From Ilex aquifolium (Eukaryota > Streptophyta > Magnoliopsida > Aquifoliales > Aquifoliaceae), in the NCBI GenBank assembly GCA_951799425.1, contig OX637402.1:20225844-20289843 (forward strand): a DNA stretch of 64,000 nt, given 5' to 3'. Positions 35,143-45,939 of this stretch are shown piece after piece. The position numbers were made by a program, and so were the translations under genes. The notes under the pieces were generated by a model. It saw only the letters and a program-made list of their open reading frames with translations, ran no database searches and was not told the origin of the DNA. Numbering within the stretch: the first letter of the stretch is position 1; the number at the start of each line of letters is the position of its first letter.

Positions 35143-35392
35143 TTTTTTTTTTTTTTGCTAAATAAAAAAAAGGGTGGGGATAAAAGAAAGCACTTAGAGA
35201 CCACCCCCGATAGACCCTCACTGGTAGGATCATGAGCCTCCTGATCGCGTCTGTTACTTCTCTCGGAAACGAACCTAGCTAGGTTGGTATAACGGTCAAC
35301 CACCGAGCCCCAATGTGTACTCTAAAATTCGAATCTCCAATTTCAAGGTGATAAGTTCAGCTGTTACCCCACTGGATCACCCCACTTAATAG
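35143..35392 (-). mobile_element. SINE family A, copy 2, intact
   Basis: On the minus strand: box A in GTGATCCAGTGGGGTAACAG, box B GGAGATTCGAATTTTAG, a body of about 150 bases, and a poly-A end at 35143-35156. A 17-bp target duplication with one mismatch flanks it (TTTTTATTATCCATCTC 35126-35142; TTTTTATAATCCATCTC 35393-35409). Confidence 0.9.
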
Positions 35393-35503
35393 TTTTTATA
35401 ATCCATCTCAGCATTACAGAAAAAGAAAAGAAAATGGATCTCCTTTTTAGTATCCCATCCTAGTAGCTCAATAAGGAACAATGGTGCACGTTGCAAACAA
35501 TCG

Positions 35504-35767
35504 GGATTCGGATCCCCTCCATTACCCCTTCTCTTCAATTTTCCTCAATACAGTGCTAGATGAGTGACATGTGTAAGATTTTGAATTTCAATGGACAAAA
35601 TTTTTTCCTTGTGAGAAAATTCTTTAATAATGGTTAACACTCTACCAATAATAAAATGAATGAGAAAAAATCTTATCCATTGAAATTCAAAATCTTACAC
35701 ATGTCACTCATCTAGCACTATATTGAGGGGAATTGAAGGGAAATGGTAATGGAGGGGATCTAAATCC
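35504..35767. mobile_element. Mutator-like foldback MITE, perfect 9-bp duplication
   Basis: Two inverted arms of about 115 bases (left GGATTCGGATCCCCTCCATT, right inward GGATTTAGATCCCCTCCATT; both continue through GCTAGATGAGTGACATGTGT and TTTTGAATTTCAATGGA) surround a short loop. Perfect 9-bp duplication AAACAATCG (35495-35503; 35768-35776). The arms are highly similar, suggesting recent activity. A lone arm lies at 15831-15946. Confidence 0.9.
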
Positions 35768-36330
35768 AAACAATCGATGCCCAAGTTTGATAATTTCTGG
35801 ATAATATATGGCAATCATTAAGGCTTTAAAAAATTATAAATTGTTAAGAAAATGCATATAAAAGTGGGAATTACTCCTCCTTTTTTCATCTTCTCGACTT
35901 AGTCAAATCATGGATGATGATTGATCCCGACTATATTATGCTTTTAAGAGTGACGAGCGACAACAGCTCACTCTCATAACCTTTTGGGAGCTTTTGATCA
36001 AATCAAGCCTCCCCACTTTTTTCAAACTCAACCTGTTTTAAACTTAATTCTCAAATTCAGTCTTTTTTTAAAAATATCATTTGGAATGACGTCTTCTCAG
36101 GGAAAAACATCATTTAAAATGAAAATTTTAAATTGAAAATTTTTTTTATTGAAAACGTCATTTCTAATGACGTTTTTAAATGCGTCAGTGAGAATGACGT
36201 TAAACAAAGTGAATTTGAAACGACAAACATAACAGACATTAAAAAAATTGTTGGTCAGAAAATGTCACTTGGAATGACGTTTTTAAAAACGTCAATTCAA
36301 GTGACGTTTTCAAAATTGTCTAAAAGAAAA

Positions 36331-36475
36331 AAAACCCTATAAACCCTAAAGAATTAAAAAAAAAATCCCTAAAAAAAAAAAACTAAAAATCATAAGAACC
36401 CTAAAAAAAAAAAAAAACTAAAAACCCTAAAAATAAATTAAAAAACCCTAAGAACCCTAAAAAACCCTATATTTT
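36331..36475. repeat. Degenerate telomere-like AAACCCTAA repeats
   Basis: About ten ACCCTA units, irregularly spaced by A-runs, inside the Mutator-like element. Interstitial and degenerate, so not a telomere. Confidence 0.75.
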
Positions 36476-37633
36476 TTTTAATAACGCAACTGACGAGTTT
36501 GTTAATTATTTTGATGATATTAAATTTTTTGTTTAGTACTGTTTTGTTTTAACTAAGAAAATATATTATTAAAGCATGTTTCGCATATAATTTTATAAAC
36601 TTTGAAAGCTACTAAAAAATCAAGTTATAAATTAAAAAAAATTAATTAATTTAGTGCAGTACATTACCAAAAAATGCTTAAAATATTGTTTGTGTGTGTA
36701 GTACATGAATTTTGTGACTAATTTTAAGAAATTTTATTTTATATATGTTAAAAAATTGTTTATGCCAATTTTATGTTATAAGTTCATCGAACAATGAGAG
36801 TTGACCTATAAAAGTGTACAAAACATAAAAATATGAAAAAAGATATTTATACATTAAACAAAATAATTTTATTACATGAAACTGTAAGAAATATAGTGTA
36901 TCAATATTGTGGTTGATGTAGAAAACAACATAGAGTGTTACCGAGTACACATAAACTCAATGGAATAAAAGTGTCAGACGTATCATCACTTAAATCGGAA
37001 TAATCGGAAAGTTCAGGATCGGAAACAAGTAACGGATCTTGTAAAATTTGAATCTCAGCATAGTCAAGATTGAAATGCTCAATTTTTGCATGCTCGATTG
37101 CATGTAAACGATCAAGTCGACGTTGTATCTGATCATTGTCACGTTCAAGTCTTGGTATGATCTTGTTATGATTGATAGAGTTTTGTGGATCATATATATC
37201 AGTCGAACGTGCTTTCGGTACCATTAATCAATGTCAATGACAATATACTTCAAGTTCACAACGTTTGTCATATAACTGTTGTTATCTGAGTGTGGGTTCG
37301 ATACGAACACTCGGAGGCTGATAGTCGGTCGCAAGCCCAACAAATACGTGTCTAACTTGACCGAATGAGTGATAAAGGTCGATGGACTCATTACGGAACT
37401 CACACTTTTGTCCATACCAAGTTACACCTGTAGAATCTGTGTAGGATTCAATTGAACAAACTACGTTCGACGATGCTGCTCAGCTAGTCGAGCGTTGACG
37501 TTCGTTGGCTGAAGATGAACTTTGTTGTTCATTGCGTGATGAAGAACATTTGGTAATTTGACTGGATTGCCTATTAGATGTGCGCTTAGACATTTTTTGG
37601 GTTATGATGTACACAATTAATAAGGATTGTTTA

Positions 37634-38048
37634 CAGGGGCAGCTCATGGTAAATTGAGGCCTAAAGCGGTAATACTAAATAATGTTTTTTTATTTTTAGT
37701 ATTATTTTTAAAAAAAATATATTTTAAATTTTTTTAAGTGAGAGAGGAGAATGTGATACTTTGTTTTTGTTTTTTAAGAGAGAGAGAGAGAGAGATTTTA
37801 ATTATTTATTTTTTAAATTTTTTATTTTTGAGTTTCTAATATTATGGATTGAATTGTAGGCCCAAATTATTGAAATTATAATTTTTTGATTGAGCTTAAA
37901 TTTTTTGGGGCCTTTTTATAAGGCCTAAAATTTTCATGGATTTAAATTTTGTATGTAGACTAGTTATGTATCTATAATTATGGGGTCTTCTAAAAATTTG
38001 GGGCCTAAAATCCATGTTTTTTTTTTTAATACTATTGGGCTGGCCCTG
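37634..38048. mobile_element. hAT MITE nested in the Mutator-like element
   Basis: Ends CAGGGGCAGCTCATGG and, inward from the right, CAGGGCCAGCCCAATAG. Perfect 8-bp target duplication ATTGTTTA (37626-37633; 38049-38056). GAGGCCTAAA/GGCCTAAAA subterminal motifs, no coding capacity, 415 bases. Confidence 0.9.
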
Positions 38049-38826
38049 ATTGTTTATATAGACACGAAATGCAATTATATATAAATTTAACAGGACAATT
38101 ACTGCGTACGACTAACATGAATTGATACTAATAAAATAATGATATGACTTTACAGTGATAAAACAATGACATACCAATTGAATGACAAAAATACTGACCT
38201 GACTTGACACTAGACTGATAAAGTAATGATATGACTTCACAATGATAAAATAATGACATAACAATTCAATTACATAAGACTGACATGACTCAACATTACA
38301 CTGATTATACTGGGTTTTTATCTCAAAAATAAATAATGATTACCACTATTCAATAAAAAAAAGTAATAAAAGTAATAAAAAAAATACATTATAGAATTTT
38401 TCAATAATAAAATTTCAATTAGAAATGACGTTTTCAATAAAAAAAATACATTATACATTCAATTAGAAATGACGTTTTCAATAAAAAAAATTTAATTTAA
38501 AATCGTCATTCTAAATGACGTTTTTCACTAAAAAGACGTCATTCTAAATAACGTTTTTAAAAAAAGACTGGGTTTGAAAATTAAGTTTAAAATATGTTGG
38601 ATTTGGGAAAAAAGTTGGTGGAGAGGTTGGGTGGATTTGAAAAAAAAGTTGGTGAGGAGACTGAGTTTGATAAAAAACTCAACCTTTTGGTCATGTAATT
38701 CAAAGATGTCGTATTTAGGCATGATCCTTCATTCAACTCTTTTTGTAAGCATATTCCCCATTGTCAATATCTCCCAAGTCTTAGCATCACATTCTCATTA
38801 ACCTTAAAGCATTTGTTTGGCATAGA

Positions 38827-38843
38827 GGGGGGGGGGGGGGGGG
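38827..38843 (+). repeat. Run of 17 G
   Basis: An uninterrupted G17 followed by AGAGAGAGG, in intergenic DNA about 630 bases before the export-protein ATG. Confidence 0.9.
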
Positions 38844-38934
38844 AGAGAGGTTTCTTCATTTGACTCATATTTTTTTAGTTTAAAAGGTATTTAGGTCTTA
38901 TGCATATTTTAACTAATTTTTTTTGGTTTGATTA

Positions 38935-39083
38935 AAAACAGATCATCCACATCGAAATTAGGATATTCATAAGATATAAATCTTTCATAACTCAATCTTA
39001 AAAAATTATCAAAATTTAAATTCAAAATATCTAAATTTATAATTCACTTTTATTATCAGTCGAGCTGAATCCCATTGCCCCTT
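38935..39083 (-). mobile_element. SINE family B, diverged copy
   Basis: On the minus strand the box A region (GATTCAGCTCGACTGATAA), a degenerate box B region and the shared body end CGATGTGGATGATCTGTTTT align with the SINE at 34278-34504. Ends are approximate. Confidence 0.6.
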
Positions 39084-39471
39084 ATCAGCAATTTGCCCAA
39101 ACACTCTTCCCAAAAGATCATCTTCATTTTTCAAAGGTGACCTCGGTTAATCCTCCCCCCTAGGCCACTCTTTTGTATCTTATGTAGATCCGGCCTTTGA
39201 TTCTTATCCAATCCCAGATTAAAATTATCAATACATAATTATCCACCCACTTCCTTGATTATCTCACTCAAAACCCTACAAAAGTGAAATGATTCAGTCC
39301 AATGGCATATCAAAATTCAGGTTTTACCCCGTAAGTTGCCTCAGCAAAAAATTCAGATTCTCTCTCACCAAACCATCTTCCAAACACCTGTATTCGATTG
39401 AAATCTTGATGTAGTATGTACTGATTTTCTCTGTATCTCTCACCTCTCACCGGTTTCCTTTTCTGTTTCCA

Positions 39472-41005
39472 ATGGCTTCCTCCTTATCCCCCACATCACC
39501 TCTACTAACTCTTTCTCATGGAAGGTCACATCTGAAACTCTCTCACAGTTCAATTAGCCCTTTGGTGATATACAGCAGACCATTGCAATTCAAGTCAAAG
39601 CCATCTCTAACTTTTCACACCTCTGATCATCTGGGTCATATTCTAAACTCCCCTCCTCCTCCTCCTCCTCCTTGCAATGCAACAAGAGCTTCTTCAAATG
39701 GGCTTTTCGATACAATTGAAAAGGATGAGACAGTGGCGTCATTTGAGGAAAAACCAGTGAAATTTCTCTTTTGGGTAATGTTCTGGGCATCTGTATCTGT
39801 TGCTGTGTTTGCTTTTTCTGGGGATGCTAAAGCTGCCCTTGATTCCATCAGAGCTTCCGGCTTTGGTGTCAAGGTTGCCACCTCTTTGCGGAGCTCAGGG
39901 TGGGCCGACGAGGCTATTGTGTTTGCCCTGGCAACACTTCCTGTGATTGAGCTTCGTGGGGCTATTCCTGTGGGTTATTGGTTGCAACTCAAGCCTACAA
40001 TCCTGACCGTCTTATCTGTTCTTGGGTTAGTCTCATTTTCTTTCCTTGATTCCCGTTTTCTCGATTTGATTCCATGAAGTTGTTGGATGATTACATGAGA
40101 GTATTGTTCCAATTTGATTCATTTATATGCATATTTGTGGAGTTCATGAAATATCCCGAAATTGGTCCTCCAGAATTTTGATAAATTTCTTAAATGGTAA
40201 CTCTGTCTGCAGAATGTAATGTGACCCATTTGATAGAGTTTGGGGTTGTTATAATGAGTTAAAGCAATTGATACTTCAATTTCGACAAATGTTATTTGAC
40301 CATTTTAAAGCAAAAAAACTTCCATTTATCGCCTTGAATAGGAAAAATGGTGATTGCATTACAGTCAAAAAGGGGCACTTACATTGTGACAAATTCCTGA
40401 TGATGTGTTTAATTGCTTAGCATTTTTTGTTTCCTAAACCTATTTGATGGAATGTGCATCCAGGCTAAAAATTTAGATTTAGAATTTTTTACTCTAGTTA
40501 AGCTTGCTATATCGGGTGAAATTATGATAATAGAGACATTGCTTATTTTGATGAGCTTGCATAAAACGAATTTTGGGGCTGTCATTGTAGGAATATGGTT
40601 CCAGTGCCCTTCATCATCCTCTACTTGAAAAGATTTGCAACTTTCCTTGCTGGGACAAACAAGTCTGCCTCTCGGTTCCTAAATATGCTGTTCGAGAGGG
40701 CCAAAGAGAAGGCTGGCCCCGTGGAAGAGTTTCAATGGCTTGGGCTGATGCTCTTTGTGGCAGTGCCATTCCCTGGAACAGGAGCATGGACAGGTGCCAT
40801 CATAGCTTCTATTTTAGATATGCCATTCTGGTCTGCTGTTTCAGCAAATTTCTTTGGCGTTGTGTTGGCTGGTCTTCTGGTAAACTTACTGGTGAACCTT
40901 GGTCTTAAGTATGCGATTGTAACTGGTGTAATTTTATTCATTGTTTCCACATTTATGTGGAGTATCCTGCGCTATCTCAAAAAATCCCTGAGCTCATCAA
41001 ACTGA
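39472..41005 (+). CDS. Small multidrug-export family protein, plastid-targeted (predicted)
   Basis: Two exons, 39472-40025 and 40591-41005, join inside a Gly codon to give 322 aa. Residues 1-70 are Ser/Thr/Leu-rich with few acids and a Pro7 run (61-67), as in a plastid transit peptide. Then come hydrophobic segments at about 98-116, 146-160, 171-196, 233-245, 263-287 and 291-309. Conserved blocks are LPVIELRGAIPVG (156-168) and VAVPFPGTGAWTGA (241-254), which I associate with the putative small multi-drug export family (Sm_multidrug_ex); Arabidopsis At2g02590 is the relative I recall. Bacterial members are small integral membrane proteins and the export role is only putative; in plants the substrate is unknown. 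It is the one gene here outside the At1g27045-27090 order, and it lies between the RRM and HD-Zip genes. Confidence 0.88.
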
Positions 41006-42290
41006 CATATTATTCCAGATAATTAGATCAAACCATAAGCATGTTTTACTTCTTTGGTGCAAGTAACTGACAGTTGTTTAGTTAATTACATTGTGTGTAA
41101 TGAGCTAATTTTTTTCCTCTTGATCAGCCAATGAGCTTGTGTTGGTAGAAGCTTCTGTCTCTTATTGTGGATTTTCTTTATATCTTACAAGTAGGTCTTC
41201 ATTCAGAATGTTGAACACAAACTATGTATGCAATTCCTTCTAAAAAAAACTTCCTATATGCTTCTTTGAAAATGACTCGAGCATTTTTTTTTGTTTTGAA
41301 AGAGTTGTCAAAAACACACTATTAGATGCTTTGATTTTCCTAGAAATGTTGCCTCCATATCGTTTTCAGTGGTGTATGCATTTTGATAATAGACGTAGAC
41401 TTTGTATTGTTTTTAGCATTGTCCAAAGTTTGTAATTGTAATACTAAATCATCACTAGTTATGTGTTTTATGTAGGATTATTTTCCATATATCGAACAAT
41501 GTTTAAGAAAAGGTTCTCTAACTATGGAATTTGGCTTTTAGATTTCCATGTCGAGGGGAATATACGCCTGTGATTTTCTTGTAGATTTGGAAAACAAGAA
41601 AATTGTTTTGCTTAATTTGTTTTTAATGATGAGTAAAAAATTTTCAGTTGACAATGGACTACTTATCAGCTTTAAAGTACCTTATGGTGGGACTTCATTT
41701 CTATAATTAGACATGTTATAAGACCTAATCAGCATTGGTCAAAGATTAGCTTGCCATGCTGAAAATTTGAAGGAAAAAACTCTGTTTAAGTAGGCGGATG
41801 GTCAATAACTTTGGGTATGAACTGAGATGTGCAATGCCTGTTCAATTCCAGAGTCTTAATATTGACAATTGGATAGTAAATCATTCATGTTGGTTTCTTT
41901 TGCTAAATTTTTTGGAAATCGACAATGGGATGGAGTGCAATCGCTGAATTACATGAGTTATAAATGGTTGTCGAATTTGTTGCGATGCTGTTGAGTATTT
42001 TCAGCATGGATTGCGATTTGGTTGCATGATGTATTAGGTTTTAGATTGTCTTTGTTAACGGGAAGATCTGAATTTGAATTCCATCATCTGTTGTCGTGTT
42101 GGCCTTTCTGAAACTTCACCCTCTGAACTTTTTCCATTTTTGCGTTTCCTCCCTAAGTTTCCTTTTACTTGTAGATTTAGTTATAGCTTTTTTAAGAGAC
42201 TGGTTGTATAATCTTAGCTAGCATGGAGGTTCATTATATCAAACCACATAAGACTGCAGAATTTATAGAAGGCTAGGAAGGGAAAAACTC
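41006..42290. other. Intergenic region after the export-protein gene
   Basis: 3' flank of the export-protein gene; no coding exon, repeat array or RNA gene seen. Confidence 0.4.
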
Positions 42291-42474
42291 GTATAATTGT
42301 TTGGTTTTCTGCAATTTTTTTCATTCCTCGGTGTAAATAACTCAATATTGGTTCCCAGTCAATAACATCTTCACCATCTAGAGTAATGATGAGTCGAAAA
42401 ACACCACACATTGATAGGTGGTGAGGACTCATATTGACTATCATGAGGTCTTTTCTTGTTGTTGGTGCAGTTAT
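42291..42474 (-). pseudogene. ndhH: Nuclear copy of plastid ndhH, 5' fragment
   Basis: On the minus strand 61 codons starting at 42474 match the N-terminus of the plastid NADH dehydrogenase-like subunit [46 protein letters not shown]. The initiator codon is ATA instead of ATG, and about ten residues differ from the usual plastid sequence as I recall it; most are explained by C-to-T or G-to-A changes. Similarity stops abruptly at about 42291. It is a plastid-to-nucleus transfer, too short to function. Confidence 0.9.
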
Positions 42475-43462
42475 AGGTTTTTCCCTATTTATTCTTCCAT
42501 GAATTGCTGAAAGTGAAAAGAAGTTCATCAAAATTTAAACAAGAAAAAAGATTCTTGAGCTTGGGGATGAAGTGATGGAAGGACAAAATGGAGGAAAAAA
42601 CCTGGAGGAGATGTAGATATCGGGTACCAGCATCCAAAGTTTGGGTCCATGGGAGAGTTGGTGGTTTTTTTTTTTCGGGTTGGGGTTGGGGGGCAACTAT
42701 GTTCATCCCCTGGTCTTGAAGGAGATGTAGATATATGTTGAAAGCATCGAAGTAGTAAGCCAGCCCCAAGTTGAGTGCTCTCCTATTCCGAACTTCCCCT
42801 GTGGCTTCACTTCATCAGAATTCAGAGGTGACCACCACAGCCCAATGGACATTTTTTTTCTGGTCATGCCATTATAGGGATAAACTGAGAGAAAGTAAAA
42901 ATCATTGTATACTCATTGGGTCCCAAATTCTAGCCCGGTTCTGAATGGGCTTTACCTTGCTTCAGTTATGGCCATCATGTAAAGCTTACAGCGAAAGGAA
43001 GCAGGCTCTGGCCCAATTGTATTGGACCTCTAAATTCCTGATTGCCCAAATATTCTAGGGTTAATTATACTTCTATCCTTGAAGTTTACTTCGATTCTCA
43101 CTTTAGTCTCCCACCTAATTTTCTTAATTTTTCCTTTACTTTTAAACATACTATCAATTCCAAATCAATACCAGGGTTAAATTTTGGACAGAAAAAGTCA
43201 AGTGGATAAATTTACAAAACAAACTTTCTTGTTTGAGGCTTAGAATGTTTCTCTCACTTGTATTGTCACAAACATTTTATTATGCTCTCTTTCGAGACAT
43301 TACTGGGAAAAAAAAATAGACGATATGTAAATTTATGGGGATTAGGGAGGCCGGTACCTCCCTAAAAATTTAATAGTATAAAAGTACATTTTTTAAAATA
43401 ATTGGGATAGAAGTACATCTCCTAAAAAAAAGTCATAAAAACCCTTTTACCCCTATCATAAA
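42475..43462. other. Gene-less stretch
   Basis: No gene recognised. At 43039-43220 there is one lone arm resembling the AGGTTAAT foldback MITEs (GGGTTAATTATACTTCTATC). Nothing else was identified. Confidence 0.4.
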
Positions 43463-43566
43463 TAGTGCATACCTAATTGACAACTTTTATATTTCTAATA
43501 TCTAAATATTAGAATGTGAGACTTTCAAGATTCCTTTTGATATTTGTGTATCATTTAAATTTTGAA

Positions 43567-43603
<37 letters not shown>

Positions 43604-44127
43604 GTAACATTAAACAGTAACATCCTTAACAAAAAAATAGTAATATCAAACAATAACACTCTCAAAAAAAAAAAAATATTAACATCAAACAGTAATACAC
43701 TAAACAAAAAAATAGTAACATCACACACTCAACAAAAAAATAGTAACATCAAATAGTAATACGCTAAAAAAAAAAAATAGTAACATCAAACAGTAACATC
43801 AAATATTAAATTTTTAATTAAGTTTTTTATTGAGTATGTTACTGTTTGATGTTACTATTTTTTTGTTGAGTGTGTTACTATTTGATATTACTATTTTTTT
43901 GTTGAGCGTGTTACTGTTTGTTTTTGCTATTTTTTTGTTGAACGTGTTATTGTTTGATGTTATTATATACGTGTGTGTGTGTATGTGTGTGTATATATAT
44001 ATATATATATATGAAATTTTAAAATTCAAATGATACACAAATATCAAAAGAAATTTTGAAAGTCTCACATTCTAATATTTAGATATTAGAAATATAAAAG
44101 TTGTTAATTAGATATGCACTATTTATG
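43463..44127. mobile_element. Large palindromic element with internal minisatellite
   Basis: The left and right thirds are inverted copies (AACTTTTATATTTCTAATAT, CTAAATATTAGAATGTGAG and the stretch down to GAAATTTCATATATAT), each running into an (AT)n tract. The centre is built of AACATCAAACAGTAAC / ACTCAACAAAAAAATAGT units, head-to-tail on the left and inverted on the right. No ORF. It looks like a foldback transposon; terminal duplications were not resolved. Confidence 0.7.
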
Positions 44128-44692
44128 GTAAGGATAATTATGAAATACATTTTAGAAAGAATTTGAAAATGTTTTAAAATGTGTACTTATTGACAACTAT
44201 TTGATGAAAAAGATGACTTAAATGAGGATAAGTTTGGAGGTGGTATTTTAAGCCAAATAAATTTTGAAAAATGTACTTACATCCCATTATCTCTAAATTT
44301 ATTAGTAATAATTTTGTATCTGAAGACATTTTGTAATATTAAAAACTAAACATTGATCCTATAACATTTAAAATTTTATTTTTTCTCTTTAATCATTCAA
44401 TTTAAAATTAAATGAACAAAAAAAAGGAAGAGATAAGGGAGAGAAAAAAGAAGTATAGGTGTGAATTGTTGGAATTGTTTGGCATGGAGGTCGTGCAATG
44501 AAAATGATGTTTTTTAACAGAAAAAAAAAATTTGTGATGAATTTGTATCATTAGATTAAAGTAGATGAAAATTTGATCAATCTTGATTATTATTGTATTT
44601 TTATAAGTTGAAGATTCAACTTTTTAATTATAATATTAGATAAATTTTTACAGGTCTAGAATCAAATTTTCTCAAGATGGTATTTCTAAAAA

Positions 44693-45448
44693 AGGTTAAT
44701 TGTAAATTGCACTGCGAAAGATCGTTTGAATCTCAATTTGTACACTCAAAGATAAAAAATCTCAATTTGCACCCTCAAAAATATAAATTTGTGTCAGTGC
44801 GCATCTGAAACTAACAGTCGTCAGTTTGTCATCTAAAAACTAAATGGATAAATTACACCTAAATTCTCACGTACTTGTCACTTAATCACCTAGACCCATC
44901 ACATTTGAAATATTACACCCACATGCCCTAAGAATATAAATATGACTAAAAATATTCCTCCAATTGGACATCCAAATAATTTTGTTCAAGTGATGTATTA
45001 CATTGGATATAAAGAACATTATATAAATACTTGCATTATATTGGGCATTCAAATGGTAAGCTTAATTTTGAACTTTAGAGTATAATTGGCTCACAAAATA
45101 AAGGGTAGTATGCAAATTATAATTTTTTATTAGAATGAAATCATGTTTTTTAACGGTTATATTAACATATATTAACGATAAGGGGTTATGTGTTACATGT
45201 TCACAAACATCAGTAAGTGTAAGAGTAATATTTTAAATGTGAGGGGTACAAATAATAAAGTGACAAACTTGAGGAGGTCTAGGTGTAACTTACCCAATTA
45301 GTTTTAAATGACATACTAACGGCTGTTAGTTTTAGTTGCTCATTGATACAAATTTATATCTTTAAGGGAATAAATTAAAAAAAAATTATCTTTAAAAATA
45401 TAAGTTAAAATTCGAGAGATCTTTGAAAGTACAATTTCCGATTAACCC
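44693..45448. mobile_element. Mutator-like foldback MITE with a second foldback at its centre
   Basis: Outer arms start AGGTTAATTGTAAATTGCAC (left) and GGGTTAATCGGAAATTGTAC (inward, right), flanked by a perfect 9-bp duplication TTCTAAAAA (44684-44692; 45449-45457). Inner arms (about 44845-44930 and 45215-45300; TTACACCTA, TTGTCACTTAATCACCTAGA) belong to the family of the element at 33269-34277. The two are concentric. Confidence 0.8.
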
Positions 45449-45796
45449 TTCTAAAAATTCAAGGGCCATAGCAACCTTGTTTGCAGCTTACGTGTGTTGA
45501 TGAAATGCATCTGAGCCAAGTTGGGAAAGGATAATTTAAAAGTGTTGTCATCACCATACATATACGCCAAAATCCGGCAATCCACGTGTTAAGTTTCATT
45601 GCTAGAGGCCCACTTACATATATAGCAAAGTGTCGTGCAATATATAGTTGGAAGCCAAGGAATGAGTTCATAAATCAATTTAGATTAAAACACCTTCAAC
45701 TATCAAAGAAATCGAGCAATCATTTGTTCACCTTGTTAGACTCGTAAAATACCCATGCACACATAGACAGACCTAAGCATGTGGGCATACTATAAA

Positions 45797-45828
<32 letters not shown>
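45797..45828. repeat. (AAT)n microsatellite
   Basis: About ten AAT units without interruption. Confidence 0.9.
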
Positions 45829-45939
45829 CCACAATAATAATAAAAATATTCATAAAAATAATAAATTTTCTAATTATAAAACAACATACAAAAATTATAA
45901 AAAAACACAGTCAGCTCCTTATAATCACAATACGGCAGG

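Larger units (their letters stand above)
35988..38680. mobile_element. Mutator-like element, about 2.7 kb, non-autonomous
   Basis: Ends GAGCTTTTGATCAAA (left) and, inward from the right, GAGTTTTTTATCAAA, with imperfect inverted similarity over about 100 bases. Perfect 10-bp flanking duplication AACCTTTTGG (35978-35987; 38681-38690), in the 9-10 range of Mutator elements. Both subterminal regions carry many TGACGTTTT motifs, and 36331-36475 has telomere-like AAACCCTAA repeats. On the minus strand 37600-36901 has decayed coding text (starts MSKRTSNRQSSQITKCSSSR) without a recognised transposase, broken by several stops. A hAT MITE is nested at 37634-38048. Confidence 0.8.

Noticed and set aside
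35143-35392. tRNA gene (boxes A and B present)
   Set aside because: No cloverleaf; the sequence has a SINE body, poly-A and a target duplication.
36133-36342. 69-codon open frame
   Set aside because: Made of TGACGTTTT subterminal repeats of the Mutator-like element.
36331-36475. Telomere or chromosome end
   Set aside because: AAACCCTAA units are degenerate, interrupted and inside a transposon with sequence continuing on both sides.
43562-44068. Open frames with SNSNTLNKKIV-type repeats
   Set aside because: Translation of the AACATCAAACAGTAAC minisatellite in the palindrome.
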